This document shows, piece after piece, positions 1-9,480 of a stretch of 64,000 nt of DNA. The notes below the pieces were generated by a model. That model saw nothing but the letters and a program-made list of their open reading frames with translations. It made no database searches and was not told the origin of the DNA. Source of the DNA: CAYJHC01 sp964369465 (lineage in GTDB: Bacteria; Bacillota; Clostridia; Peptostreptococcales; Anaerovoracaceae). Each line of letters opens with the position of its first letter. Within the stretch, counting starts at the first letter, position 1. Made by a program: the position numbers and the translations under genes. The stretch lies in the NCBI GenBank assembly GCA_964369465.1, contig CAYJEX010000005.1, forward strand, positions 15,739 through 79,738, given 5' to 3'.

Positions 1-1196
1 TCAATTACTTCGTCAGCTTCACAAACTTCAATTGATAATTCCGAAGATATTTTTAGCAGTTCTTCTTTCAAGCTATATGGATTCATCCCTCCAGGATACT
101 TCATCTCTACAAGAAAAAATTTGCTCCCTAAATCAGCAATAGCTTCAAGCACATCCTTATTGGCCTTCCCCTCTAAAATCGACATAATCAAAATCGGTTT
201 TTTGTTAGGAAACATATAATCAACATTTTCCTTTAATTTCTTAAATGCTGCCAGATTATGTGCACCGTCTAAAACGACCGGTATATCTCCCTCAATTATT
301 TCAAGCCTTCCCTTGTTTCTTGTCTTATTCAATCCTTCATAAACTGCGTCTCTATGAACTTTTATTATACCATTTTTTCGCAGAAATTCAATACAAGACA
401 ACGCAGTCACTGCGTTATCCACTTGATGTCTACCTGGCAAAGAGACTCTAACTGCGTCATAGTTCGTGTCAAATATTTTTGTGGAAAACACAGTCCCATT
501 TTTATCTGCCTGTTCAATTCTATTTTTTAACTTCGACAAGTCATATAAAGTAGACCCCGCACTGTATGCTTTCTTTGCAATTTCTTTTTTTGCCTCTTCC
601 TCATTCACGTTAATAATTATTGGGGCTCCTTTTTTTATTATTCCTGCTTTTTCTCGTGCAATTTCAGCAAGCGTATTACCCAATCTGTCCATATGGTCGT
701 ATGAAATAGATGTGATAGCAGTTATCAAAGGTTCCTTAATTATATTAGTAGAATCTCCTAACCCTCCAAGTCCTACTTCTAAGACAACAAAATCAAGCCC
801 CATTCTTTCAAAATATAAAAGTGCAATCACAGTAACGATTTCAAACTCTGTTGGTTGGTCTTCGCTCTTTTCTGAATATTCATTTGCAATATCGATAACA
901 ACGCTCCCTAACTCCTCTAACATCTCTATCGAAATCTCTTCACCATTTGCTTCTATTCTCTCTGTAAAGTTTTCAATAAATGGCGATGTAAACAATCCCA
1001 CTTTGTATCCATTTTCAATCAAAACATTATAAATAAATCTACATGTAGATCCTTTTCCATTTGTTCCCGCTATATGAATTACCCTCAGATTTTTTTCAGG
1101 ATTTCCTAACATTTCCAGAAGCTTTTCCATTCTCTCAAGGCCTAGCTTACTACCAAATTTGTTAAATTCTGCAATTCTATCCAAAATATCAGACAT
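1..1196 (-). CDS. folC: Folylpolyglutamate synthase/dihydrofolate synthase, 3' end cut by window edge
   Basis: This enzyme adds glutamate to dihydropteroate and folates in an ATP-dependent ligase reaction in the cytoplasm. Translating the minus strand from the ATG at 1196 gives an uninterrupted Mur-ligase-type protein. The P-loop IAGTNGKGST lies near residue 45, followed by LFTSPF, then EVGLGGLGDSTN, SYDHMDRLG and, late in the protein, VVLDGAHN. These are in the usual FolC order. About 398 codons are visible and the family is usually about 430 residues, so only the C-terminal tip lies outside the window. The start overlaps the valS stop by eight bases (ATGTCTGA), which suggests translational coupling within a valS-folC operon under the upstream T-box. 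The valS-folC pairing is common in Firmicutes. Confidence 0.95.
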   Translation of the reverse strand, partial: MSDILDRIAEFNKFGSKLGLERMEKLLEMLGNPEKNLRVIHIAGTNGKGSTCRFIYNVLIENGYKVGLFTSPFIENFTERIEANGEEISIEMLEELGSVVIDIANEYSEKSEDQPTEFEIVTVIALLYFERMGLDFVVLEVGLGGLGDSTNIIKEPLITAITSISYDHMDRLGNTLAEIAREKAGIIKKGAPIIINVNEEEAKKEIAKKAYSAGSTLYDLSKLKNRIEQADKNGTVFSTKIFDTNYDAVRVSLPGRHQVDNAVTALSCIEFLRKNGIIKVHRDAVYEGLNKTRNKGRLEIIEGDIPVVLDGAHNLAAFKKLKENVDYMFPNKKPILIMSILEGKANKDVLEAIADLGSKFFLVEMKYPGGMNPYSLKEELLKISSELSIEVCEADEVI

Positions 1197-3900
1197 TACT
1201 TTTCTCCAAAACCAACAAGCGCTCCTCAACTTTTGTGAGCATCTCCTTGTATCTCATCATTTTTTCTTTTTCCTCTTCCACAACTTTTTCTGGCGCTTTA
1301 CTAATGAACCCTTGATTGCTTAACTTTCCCTCTACTCTCTTAACTTCTGCTAGTAATTTTTCCTTTTCCTTTTGAAGCCTTTTTATTTCTGCATCAATGT
1401 CTAAAAGTTCTTCCAAAGGAATAAATATTTCTGCTCCATCTACAACTGTCGAAGACAATTCCTTTTGTAAATCATTCTTATCATAGATATATTTTATTTC
1501 ATTTATATTTGCAAGTTTTTTAATATATCTTTCAGCCCCTATCGCCGCTCCTTCAACTCTTTTTTCCGGCAAAATAAACGCATTGAGAGCTTTGCTTGGA
1601 GGAGCTTCTGCCTCAGCTCTTATATTTCTTATCGCTTTAATTGTTTCCATTGCAAATTCCAAATTTGACACTTCCACTTCAAATAATTCCTCGTCAGAAA
1701 ACTGAGGCCAAGTAGCATTTATCAACAATTCTTCCCCCTTATATTTTGGAAGATATCCCCATATTTCTTCAGTAATAAAAGGCATATAAGGATGCAATAG
1801 TTTAAGCATATCTTTTAGTGACTTTGTCAAAATATACCTAGCAATCTCTTTTTCCTCTTCATCCGAACCATAAAGCCTACCCTTTACAATTTCAATATAC
1901 CAATCACAATACTCATTCCAAATAAGTTCGTATATTTTTTGGCTTGCAAGGCCCAAGTCAAATTTTTCCATAGCTTTTGTTACATATTTCGACGTCTCGT
2001 TTACCCTAGCTAATATCCATTTATCCTCATCTGCGAGTTTTTCTTTCCCCATCAAAGTAATGTTTCCAAACTCATCATACAAGTCATTCTCTCCCATTTC
2101 AAAAAAGTTTCCATCTTCGTCTTGGAGGTTCATTATTACAAATCTAGAAGCATTCCATAGTTTATTTGCAAAATTCCTTGACGACTCAAGTTTATCTTCT
2201 TTAAATCTCATATCGTTCCCAGAAGTCGTTCCAGTTACTAGCATGAATCTAAGTGCATCAGCACCGAAATCATTTATTACTTCTAACGGGTCTATTCCAT
2301 TCCCTAATGATTTACTCATTTTTCTTCCTTCTGAGTCACGAACTAAACCATGTACATATACATATTTGAATGGAACTTCATTTGTTACATACAATGCCGA
2401 AAAAACCATTCTAACTACCCAAAAGAAAATGATATCATATCCAGTTACCAAAACATCAGTAGGATAAAAGTAATTCAAGTCCTTAGTTTTTTCTGGCCAT
2501 CCCAAAGTTGAAAAAGGCCATAACGCAGAAGAAAACCATGTGTCTAAAACATCCTCATCTTGCCTTGTATCCGCACCACATAATGGACATTTATGTATAG
2601 GATTTTCTGATACATGAATTTCATTACAAGAATCGCAATAATAAGCTGGTATCCTGTGCCCCCACCAAAGCTGTCTTGATATACACCAATCTCTTATTTC
2701 TTCTAACCAATTTAAGTATATTTTCTCAAATCTTTCTGGAACGTGCAGAAGCTTTCCTTCTTTTGCAACTTTAATTGCTGGTTCAGCAAGTTTTTGCATA
2801 GAAACAAACCATTGGTCTGAAAGCATTGGTTCAACTACTGTATCACATCTATAACATCCTCCAGATGATATAGTATTTTCTTCAATTTTAATCATGTGAC
2901 CTGCCGCTTCAAGATCTTTTATCCATTGTTCTCTACATTCGTACCTTGTCATTCCCTCATACTTTCCTGCAAGGTTTGTCATTTTTGCATCAAAATCAAT
3001 ACAAACAGGTTTCTCAAGTTTGTTTCTTTGTCCAACTTCAAAATCATTTGGATCATGAGCTGGCGTAATTTTTACTGCACCTGTACCTTTTTCTGGATCT
3101 GGATAAATATCTGCTATAATAGGTATTTCTTTATCCGTTAAAGGTATTCTAACTTTTTTGCCTACCATCTGCGTATATCTTTCGTCATTAGGGTTAACCG
3201 CAATAGCTACATCTGCAAACATAGTTTCTGGTCTACTTGTTGCGACAGTAATACTTCCATTTCCATCTATTTCATCGTATCTAAAGTACCAATGTTTCCC
3301 AGCTTTCTCTTCATGCTCCACTTCTGCATCACTTAATGATGTTCCACAAGTAGGACACCAATTTATAAGCCTATTCCCCCTATATATGTATCCTTTCTCG
3401 TAAAGATCTACAAAAAGTTTAATAACAGCTTTGCTACAGCCATCGTCCATAGTAAATCTTTCTCTACTCCAGTCACATGAATCTCCAAGCTTTCTACATT
3501 GCTCAGTTATTTTACCACCATAGACTTCCTTCCACTCCCATGCTCTTTTCAAGAACTCCTCTCTTCCTAGATCTTCTTTCTCAAGTCCTTCGTCTTGTCT
3601 AATTTTTTCAACTACTTTTACTTCAGTAGCAATACTTGCATGATCCGAACCAGGAACCCAAAGAGCCGAGTATCCTTGCAATCTTTTCCATCTAGTAAGT
3701 ACATCTTGGAGTGTTTGATCTAATGCATGCCCCATATGTAATTGCCCCGTGATATTAGGCGGCGGCATAACAATTGTAAAAGGTTTTTTTCTTTCATCTA
3801 CATGCGCTTTAAAGTATCCACCTTCTTCCCACATTTTGTATGTTCTATCCTCGAAATCATGTGGATTATAGTTTTTTGATAAGTTGCGTTTTTTCTCCAT
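1189..3900 (-). CDS. valS: Valyl-tRNA synthetase
   Basis: This class I aminoacyl-tRNA synthetase charges tRNA-Val in the cytoplasm. The HIGH-type signature appears as PPPNITGQLHMGHAL near residue 45 and the KMSKS loop as GRKMSKSLGNG near residue 520. The CP1 editing domain contains TSRPETMFADVA. The C-terminal 70 residues form the arginine/lysine-rich coiled coil typical of ValRS. About 903 residues matches the family. I chose the ATG at 3900 over the one at 3930 because it alone has a good ribosome site (AGGGAG, 6 nt upstream). Expression is probably controlled by the T-box leader just upstream, and folC follows with an eight-base overlap. Confidence 0.97.
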   Translation of the reverse strand: MEKKRNLSKNYNPHDFEDRTYKMWEEGGYFKAHVDERKKPFTIVMPPPNITGQLHMGHALDQTLQDVLTRWKRLQGYSALWVPGSDHASIATEVKVVEKIRQDEGLEKEDLGREEFLKRAWEWKEVYGGKITEQCRKLGDSCDWSRERFTMDDGCSKAVIKLFVDLYEKGYIYRGNRLINWCPTCGTSLSDAEVEHEEKAGKHWYFRYDEIDGNGSITVATSRPETMFADVAIAVNPNDERYTQMVGKKVRIPLTDKEIPIIADIYPDPEKGTGAVKITPAHDPNDFEVGQRNKLEKPVCIDFDAKMTNLAGKYEGMTRYECREQWIKDLEAAGHMIKIEENTISSGGCYRCDTVVEPMLSDQWFVSMQKLAEPAIKVAKEGKLLHVPERFEKIYLNWLEEIRDWCISRQLWWGHRIPAYYCDSCNEIHVSENPIHKCPLCGADTRQDEDVLDTWFSSALWPFSTLGWPEKTKDLNYFYPTDVLVTGYDIIFFWVVRMVFSALYVTNEVPFKYVYVHGLVRDSEGRKMSKSLGNGIDPLEVINDFGADALRFMLVTGTTSGNDMRFKEDKLESSRNFANKLWNASRFVIMNLQDEDGNFFEMGENDLYDEFGNITLMGKEKLADEDKWILARVNETSKYVTKAMEKFDLGLASQKIYELIWNEYCDWYIEIVKGRLYGSDEEEKEIARYILTKSLKDMLKLLHPYMPFITEEIWGYLPKYKGEELLINATWPQFSDEELFEVEVSNLEFAMETIKAIRNIRAEAEAPPSKALNAFILPEKRVEGAAIGAERYIKKLANINEIKYIYDKNDLQKELSSTVVDGAEIFIPLEELLDIDAEIKRLQKEKEKLLAEVKRVEGKLSNQGFISKAPEKVVEEEKEKMMRYKEMLTKVEERLLVLEKSNV

Positions 3901-3941
3901 ATTTTTCTCCCTATTACATTTTATTTTCATAATTTTCCTAT

Positions 3942-4128
3942 AAAAAACGTCCTACTAAAAGGACGAAATGTTCCGCGGTACCACCTTTTTTCCATAGCAA
4001 AGCTATAGCACTCAATTGTTTTGAAGCTCAAATGCAACATTCAGAAAATCCTTCCATAGAAAACTTTTCAGCCACGAGTTTTCATCTCTAAATGGGGTGT
4101 TTTTCCTACTCCTCATCTTCAACACTTC
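3942..4128 (-). promoter_or_regulatory. T-box leader of valS-folC, probable valine (GUU) specifier
   Basis: Read on the minus strand, this leader carries the conserved T-box sequence GGTGGTACCGCGGAA (3972-3986). A terminator hairpin follows, CGTCC..GGACG (3948-3965), with a run of six T. Upstream are a stem I GA/K-turn region (GATGAGGAGTAGG), an AGAGA bulge and an apical GGCTGAAA segment, then GAAT-GTT-GCA with GTT at 4036-4038 in the position expected for the specifier codon. GUU encodes valine and agrees with the downstream valS. Uncharged tRNA-Val should stabilise the antiterminator and permit readthrough. The promoter is probably close to, or inside, the N gap at 4164. Confidence 0.88.
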
Positions 4129-4163
4129 TATTAAATTTCAACTTTAATTGTACACTAATATAT

Positions 4164-4263
4164 NNNNNNNNNNNNNNNNNNNNNNNNNNNNNNNNNNNNN
4201 NNNNNNNNNNNNNNNNNNNNNNNNNNNNNNNNNNNNNNNNNNNNNNNNNNNNNNNNNNNNNNN
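4164..4263. other. Assembly gap (100 N)
   Basis: Exactly 100 N, the usual placeholder for a scaffold gap of unknown length. It lies between the end of yigZ and the valS T-box, and probably hides the T-box promoter and the yigZ terminator. The short reading frame that runs through it on the plus strand is an artefact. Confidence 0.97.
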
Positions 4264-4265
4264 TA

Positions 4266-4928
4266 TTATATTAATTCTATTCCCCTATACACACTTTCTT
4301 TATTGATTATATTAATACCAGACAAAGGCTCTATCTGTTTAAGTAAATTGGATTCTTCCTCAAATGTCATCATTAGTTCAATCGCTACATCTTCTAAAAA
4401 GACGCTGTTTTCGACACTAGCATCAACTCGTCTCAAAACACCCTCTATTTTTCCATGTAACGAATACGGATATTTTAATTTTATAAGCAGCATGGGTTTG
4501 TACTCAATTATTCTTGCTTCTTTTATCGCTAGTTTTGCTGTAGAGGTATATGCTCTAACAAGCCCTCCTGTCCCAAGCTTTATCCCTCCAAAATACCTTG
4601 TTACAACAACGACAACATCGGTAACTCCTTCTTGTTGAAGCATTTGGAGGATAGGAGCTCCAGATGTTCCCTGAGGTTCTCCATCATCACTTGCCCATTG
4701 GAATTGAAAAGAGTCTCCCAATATTATTGCAGGCACATTATGAGAAGCATCCTTGTGTTTCTTTTTTATTTCTCTAACAAATTCTTCCCCTTCTTCTCTA
4801 TTCTTTATTGGCTTTGCATATCCAATAAATTTAGATTTGTCTATCACTTTCTCTATTCTAATTTCACCTTTGATCGTTTTATACGTTTTCATAAAATCAA
4901 TATTGTGTTGTTTACACTTTCCCTTCAC
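4266..4928 (-). CDS. YigZ/IMPACT family protein
   Basis: Belongs to the YigZ/UPF0029 family, related to the yeast IMPACT protein; its biochemical role in bacteria is not settled. The diagnostic N-terminal half is clear: KSKFIGYAKPI, then SDDGEPQGTSGAP, and VVVVTRYFGGIKLGTGGL. The C-terminal half is the usual ferredoxin-like DUF1949-type domain. Length (208-220 aa) fits. The frame opens with a GTG that overlaps the hflX stop (GTGA). A second possible start is the ATG at 4892, which matches where the family usually begins; neither has a strong ribosome site, so the start is uncertain. Cotranscribed after hflX. Confidence 0.88.
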   Translation of the reverse strand: MKGKCKQHNIDFMKTYKTIKGEIRIEKVIDKSKFIGYAKPIKNREEGEEFVREIKKKHKDASHNVPAIILGDSFQFQWASDDGEPQGTSGAPILQMLQQEGVTDVVVVVTRYFGGIKLGTGGLVRAYTSTAKLAIKEARIIEYKPMLLIKLKYPYSLHGKIEGVLRRVDASVENSVFLEDVAIELMMTFEEESNLLKQIEPLSGINIINKESVYRGIELI

Positions 4929-6265
4929 TTTACATATTTTTGTATTTTCCCATAATATGCTTTTTCTATTTCAACTTCAAGAAGCGAACCTTCCGCAACA
5001 TACTCTTTCGAAACAACTTCCCCTTTCTCATGAATATAATTTAGAATTTCTCCTTTATCAAACGGAACAAGTAATGTACAATATATTTTTTCACTAAATA
5101 TTTCTTGACATATTTTTTCCAAAAGATGATTTATTCCTTGCCCTGTTTTTGCTGAAATTACAAAAACTTCGTCATGTATTAAATTTTTAGAGTTGATATG
5201 GTTATCGTTATCTGAATCATGCAAAAAATTTGTGTCTTCTTTTTTCAACAAATCAATCTTATTATATACTAATATTTTAGATTTATTTAGTGCTCCTATT
5301 TCATTTAATACTTTTTCTGTAGTCTCTATATGAAAGTCAGGATTATCGTACGTCGAATCCACTAAATGTATAATAAAATCAGCGTACTTAGCTTCCTCAA
5401 GTGTGGATTTGAACGCTTCTATTAAAGTATGTGGAAGCTTGCTTACAAAACCTACAGTATCAATTAAAATAAACTCTCTTTTATTTTCTAGTTTTATACT
5501 TCTATGTTGTGCATCCAACGTTGCAAATAGCATGTCTTTCGCCAAAACTGCTTTATCATCTTTTTCAACAATTGACAAAATCTTATTCATAAGGGCTGAC
5601 TTACCTGCATTAGTATAACCAACAATAGCAACTTGAGGTATCTCGCTTTTTTCTCTATGGCTTCTTTGTGTCTCCCTTACTTTTTTATACTTATCTATTT
5701 CTCTTCTAATATCGTCTATTCTTTTCTGTATATGTCTTCTATCTGTTTCAAGTTTTTTTTCACCAGGGCCCCTAGTTCCTATTCCACCACCTTGCTTTGA
5801 AAGAGACTTACCAAAGCCCAATATTCTGGGAAGGCGATATTTTAGTTGTGCAAGCTCGACTTGCAACTTCCCTTCCTTTGATGTTGCTCTCTTTGCAAAT
5901 ATATCTAATATTAAGATAGTTCTATCAATAACCCTAACCCCTATTTTATCTTCCAAATTTCTAAGCTGTATTCCTGAAAGTTCTTCATTAAATATAACTG
6001 TATCAATTTCCATGTTAGCACACAATTCCGAAATTTCTTCAACTTTGCCTTTTCCAATTAAAGTGGCACTATTATATTTAGGCAAGTTCTGAACTATCTC
6101 ACCTTCTACAACTAGGCCTGCCGCTTCCGCCAAACCTTCCAGTTCTTTCATCGAATATGCAATGTCTTCTCCTTTTGAAACTCCAACATTTATGACTCTT
6201 GGAGGAGTTTCTTCATTCATTTCAGCATAAAATTCTGCATTTTCACTACTAATTTTATTGGACAT
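4925..6265 (-). CDS. hflX: GTPase HflX
   Basis: Ribosome-associated GTPase of the Obg-HflX superfamily, linked in other bacteria to ribosome splitting under stress. The N-terminal glycine-rich domain contains GKGKVEEI and the central part has GGGIGTRGPGEKKLE. The GTPase domain follows with G1 GYTNAGKS (about residue 218), G3 DTVGF, G4 NKID and G5 SAKTG. The length of 446 residues is typical. A strong GGGGGGAG ribosome site precedes the ATG at 6265. The stop overlaps the start of yigZ, so the two are probably one transcript. A TACAAT hexamer about 75 nt upstream could be its -10 element, but the -35 is weak. Confidence 0.95.
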   Translation of the reverse strand: MSNKISSENAEFYAEMNEETPPRVINVGVSKGEDIAYSMKELEGLAEAAGLVVEGEIVQNLPKYNSATLIGKGKVEEISELCANMEIDTVIFNEELSGIQLRNLEDKIGVRVIDRTILILDIFAKRATSKEGKLQVELAQLKYRLPRILGFGKSLSKQGGGIGTRGPGEKKLETDRRHIQKRIDDIRREIDKYKKVRETQRSHREKSEIPQVAIVGYTNAGKSALMNKILSIVEKDDKAVLAKDMLFATLDAQHRSIKLENKREFILIDTVGFVSKLPHTLIEAFKSTLEEAKYADFIIHLVDSTYDNPDFHIETTEKVLNEIGALNKSKILVYNKIDLLKKEDTNFLHDSDNDNHINSKNLIHDEVFVISAKTGQGINHLLEKICQEIFSEKIYCTLLVPFDKGEILNYIHEKGEVVSKEYVAEGSLLEVEIEKAYYGKIQKYVK

Positions 6266-6412
6266 TTATCTCCCCCCTTTTAAACATAAAGCAACAATCT
6301 TATTTTGAAAATACTATTTTATTTCCATGTTTATATTGTAACACATTAAAAAATGTCTTTCTAACAAAAGAAAAACATTTTCACATTACAATTGATTATT
6401 TATATTTAACAC

Positions 6413-7186
6413 CTAGAAACTTTTTAGTTTATTTAAAAACTGACTGTTTAGAACTTTTATATGAGTCCCTTTCATTCCTAGCGATCGAGATTCAATAACT
6501 CCTGCGCTTTCTAGTTTTCTAAGAGAATTAACAATTACAGATCTTGTTATGTCGGATTTTTCTGCAATCGTGCTAGCCACAATTACACCTTCCGTCCCTT
6601 CTAGATATTCAAATATTGTGCTTACCGCTTGTCCCTCTGAGTATGATAAAGACTTGAATGCCATTTCAACTACATCGGCATCCTTTTGAATCGATTCATT
6701 CTTAATAGTCTCTTTCCTTCTCATTTCAATCGCAACAACCGTTGCCCCCACTTCTCCAAGAACAAGATCCTCATCAGAAAATTCTGGCGAATATTTAATC
6801 AAGATTAAATTCCCCCATCTTTCTTCTCCTGTTTTCACTGGAATAATAGTGTGAAATTTGTCTTTTGTTGCAGGATGAAATTTAAAAATCTCTAAAGCTT
6901 CTTCATTTCTAAAATTAGCTTTTGTAGCAGTAATCTGCATCATAGCTTCATTATATTCAGTTTGAAACTTTGGTAAGCCGGTATTTTTATCAACCATTGC
7001 AGCACTGTCTTCTTTATGCGTGTAACATACACCTATAACATTTCCCTCGTTATCTGCCAAATACACATTAGCATCAGTAAGATCGCTCAAAAGCTGGCAT
7101 AATTCATTAAATGAAAACGCCCCTTTCAAACTTTCTTGCAAAACCCAATTTAATTTTCTAACTTTTATCAATAATTCACTATTCAT
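6413..7186 (-). CDS. codY: GTP- and branched-chain amino acid-sensing repressor CodY
   Basis: Global nutritional repressor of Firmicutes that binds GTP and branched-chain amino acids through an N-terminal GAF domain and DNA through a C-terminal winged helix. The N-terminal part reads LLIKVRKLNWVLQ and the HTH region contains SDITRSVIVNSLRKLESAGV (around residue 205), both diagnostic. About 257 residues is the family length. I chose the second ATG (7186), which sits 6 nt after AGGAG; the first ATG abuts that site. It lies downstream of hslVU, but a strong hairpin terminator (7349-7383) separates them. A TATAAT at 7226-7231 could be its own -10. Confidence 0.96.
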   Translation of the reverse strand: MNSELLIKVRKLNWVLQESLKGAFSFNELCQLLSDLTDANVYLADNEGNVIGVCYTHKEDSAAMVDKNTGLPKFQTEYNEAMMQITATKANFRNEEALEIFKFHPATKDKFHTIIPVKTGEERWGNLILIKYSPEFSDEDLVLGEVGATVVAIEMRRKETIKNESIQKDADVVEMAFKSLSYSEGQAVSTIFEYLEGTEGVIVASTIAEKSDITRSVIVNSLRKLESAGVIESRSLGMKGTHIKVLNSQFLNKLKSF

Positions 7187-7348
7187 TTTCATCTCCTAGA
7201 CATTCATAATTCGCTTTATACATAAATTATACACTAAACTTGCAATTTTTAATAGTTTGAATATTATATTTTTTATGTTTATTTCACTTTTTTTCCTTAA
7301 CTAACTGTTTTTGAAATTGTATGACTAGTCCATATATTGAGATTATTC

Positions 7349-7383
7349 AAAAAACAGCCATGACTATATAATCGTCATGGCTG
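7349..7383 (-). terminator. Rho-independent terminator between hslU and codY
   Basis: On the minus strand, CAGCCATGAC pairs perfectly with GTCATGGCTG across a nine-base loop and is followed directly by six T. It lies between the hslU stop and the codY start, so codY is at least partly uncoupled from the heat-shock-controlled hslVU transcript. Confidence 0.88.
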
Positions 7384-7406
7384 CCCTTATTTCGTTGGTT
7401 TGGACT

Positions 7407-8852
7407 CTATAAGATGAACTTATCAATATCTTCTGGTTTCAGTTTTTCTTGGAATTTCTCTCTTACATATTCCCTATCTATAGTTATTTTTTCTTCTTCC
7501 ATCTCCGGAATGTTAAATGAAATATCTTCTAACAATTTTTCAAGTATAGTATGCAATCTTCTTGCTCCAATATTTTCTGTTTGCTCATTCATAAGAAATG
7601 CCATTTTTGCAACTTCTTCAATAGCTTCATCTGTGAAATCTATTTCTGCTCCTTCTGTTTCCAACAATGCTTTATGTTGTTTTATTAATGCATTTTCTGG
7701 TACAGTCAGAATCTTAAGAAATGTTTCTTCTGTAAGACTTTCAAGCTCAACTCTTATTGGAAATCTCCCCTGAAGTTCAGGAATCATATCTGTCGGTTTT
7801 GCAACATGAAAAGCTCCTGCGCCTATAAATAATATATGATCTGTTTTAACAGGACCATGCTTTGTATTTACAACACTTCCTTCAACTATAGGTAAAATGT
7901 CTCTTTGAACACCTTCTCTTGATACGTCAGCTCCTGATTTGTATGTAGACCCTGATGCTATTTTATCAATTTCATCAATAAATATTATCCCGTTTTGTTC
8001 TGCATTTTTCAATGCATCATCAGTCACTTGATCCATATCGATTAAATTTTGAGCTTCTTCATCTCTCAAAAGTTTTCTTGCATCTTTAACTTTAACAGTT
8101 TTATTTTTTTTCTTTTTAGGCATATCTCCAAAAATATTTCCTATCGCTATGCCCATTCCTTCATTTCCCATATCAAGCTGATTTGTCTTAGGTGCCTCTG
8201 TAACTTGTATTTCTATATACTGTTCTTCTAAAAGACCTTCTTTTAATTGTTGTCTTACTTGCTCTCTAGCAAGTTCTGTTTCATTTTTTTCTTCAGGAGA
8301 AATATTTTTTTCAGCTTCTTTTTCTTTATTCTCTTCATAAAGTTCTTTTTGAGATTTATACCCTCCATTTTTCATTAACATATCAAAAGGATTTGCAGAA
8401 GGCGAATTAGATGGAGCTTTTTTTCTTCCTCCTGGAATAATAGCCTCAATTATTCTTTCTTCAACTAATTCGTCAGCTATTGCATATTTTTCTTCTAGAC
8501 GAGTCTGCTTTGTTAATCTAATGGAAGCCTCTACCAAATCTCTAATCATAGAATCAACGTCACGCCCTACATACCCTACCTCAGTAAATTTTGTAGCTTC
8601 TACTTTTACAAAAGGGGCATCCATAAGTTTCGCAAGCCTTCTTGCAATTTCAGTTTTACCTACTCCTGTAGGTCCCATCATCAAAATGTTTTTCGGAGTG
8701 ATTTCTTCCATCATTTCTTCTGATAATAAACTTCTTCTATATCTGTTTCGCAATGCTATTGCAACACATTTTTTTGCTTCATCTTGCCCAATAATGTATT
8801 TATCTAATTTCTCCACTATTTCTTTTGGAGTCATGTTGTATAATTTTCCCAC
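7407..8852 (-). CDS. hslU: HslUV protease ATPase subunit HslU (ClpY)
   Basis: AAA+ unfoldase that feeds substrates to the HslV peptidase. Walker A is MGPTGVGKTEIARRL (about residue 55) and Walker B is IIFIDEIDKIA. Between them is the acidic, variable I-domain of about 130 residues. The C-terminal end contains the sensor-2 region (GARRLHT) and the EDIDKFIL-type tail that docks into HslV. The length of 481 is slightly longer than E. coli HslU because of the I-domain. The frame starts with GTG at 8852, supported by GGAG five bases upstream. It lies 15 nt after the hslV stop, so hslV-hslU is an operon. Confidence 0.96.
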   Translation of the reverse strand: MGKLYNMTPKEIVEKLDKYIIGQDEAKKCVAIALRNRYRRSLLSEEMMEEITPKNILMMGPTGVGKTEIARRLAKLMDAPFVKVEATKFTEVGYVGRDVDSMIRDLVEASIRLTKQTRLEEKYAIADELVEERIIEAIIPGGRKKAPSNSPSANPFDMLMKNGGYKSQKELYEENKEKEAEKNISPEEKNETELAREQVRQQLKEGLLEEQYIEIQVTEAPKTNQLDMGNEGMGIAIGNIFGDMPKKKKNKTVKVKDARKLLRDEEAQNLIDMDQVTDDALKNAEQNGIIFIDEIDKIASGSTYKSGADVSREGVQRDILPIVEGSVVNTKHGPVKTDHILFIGAGAFHVAKPTDMIPELQGRFPIRVELESLTEETFLKILTVPENALIKQHKALLETEGAEIDFTDEAIEEVAKMAFLMNEQTENIGARRLHTILEKLLEDISFNIPEMEEEKITIDREYVREKFQEKLKPEDIDKFIL

Positions 8853-8867
8853 TATCTCTCCACCTCT

Positions 8868-9410
8868 CTATAGTTTTTCTACCGAAATATTATCGTTAGT
8901 ATATACACAAATTGACGCTGCTATTTCCAATGCTTTTCTAGCAACTTCTTCCGACCCTAATTCTGTATTATTGTACAACGCATCCGCCGCAGATTGTGCG
9001 TAATTACCTCCCGATCCTATTGCAATAAAATCTTGGTCCGGTTCAATCACTTCGCCATTTCCTGAAATAAGAAGCATTGATTCTTTATCCACGGCTATCA
9101 TAAGAGCTTCTAAATTCCTCATAACTTTATCCGTTCGCCATAACTGTGCCAACGCTACCGCAGCTCTCTTCAAATTTCCCCCATGTTCTTCAAGTTTTTT
9201 TTCGAATTTTTCTGTTAAAGAAAAAGCATCCGCTACCGAACCTGCAAACCCTACCAAAACTTGGTCTTTATATATTCTTCTCACTTTTTTCGCATGAGCT
9301 TTCATAACTGTACTTTGTCCCATAGTAACTTGTCCATCTCCCGCGATACAAATATCCTCAGGGCCTCTTTTTACAGCTACTATTGTGGTTGCATGAAACG
9401 ATGTATTCAT
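8868..9410 (-). CDS. hslV: HslUV protease peptidase subunit HslV (ClpQ)
   Basis: Proteasome beta-like threonine peptidase. The core reads TTIVAVKRGP then AGDGQVTMGQ, the family signature. The catalytic Thr is probably the first T of TTIVAV, seven residues after the initiator Met, so a short propeptide (MNTSFHA) must be removed. B. subtilis ClpQ has a similar extension but uses an N-terminal Ser. The ATG at 9410 is chosen because GGAGG lies 6 nt upstream and because the longer frame would start inside the CIRCE operator. The product has 180 residues, the normal length. It heads the hslVU operon behind a sigma-A promoter and CIRCE. Confidence 0.95.
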   Translation of the reverse strand: MNTSFHATTIVAVKRGPEDICIAGDGQVTMGQSTVMKAHAKKVRRIYKDQVLVGFAGSVADAFSLTEKFEKKLEEHGGNLKRAAVALAQLWRTDKVMRNLEALMIAVDKESMLLISGNGEVIEPDQDFIAIGSGGNYAQSAADALYNNTELGSEEVARKALEIAASICVYTNDNISVEKL

Positions 9411-9480
9411 ATATTCCTCCCTCCGCTTTGCTACTTGTTTAGTATTATAGCAAGCATATAAACTCGCAATTTTCGTTTTG

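Noticed and set aside
466..1032. Plus-strand open frame of 188 codons within folC
   Set aside because: Antisense shadow: the minus strand carries an intact FolC with clear motifs, while the plus frame is Ser/Ile-rich without a domain or ribosome site.
4092..4274. Plus-strand frame across the first gap
   Set aside because: More than half of it is N.
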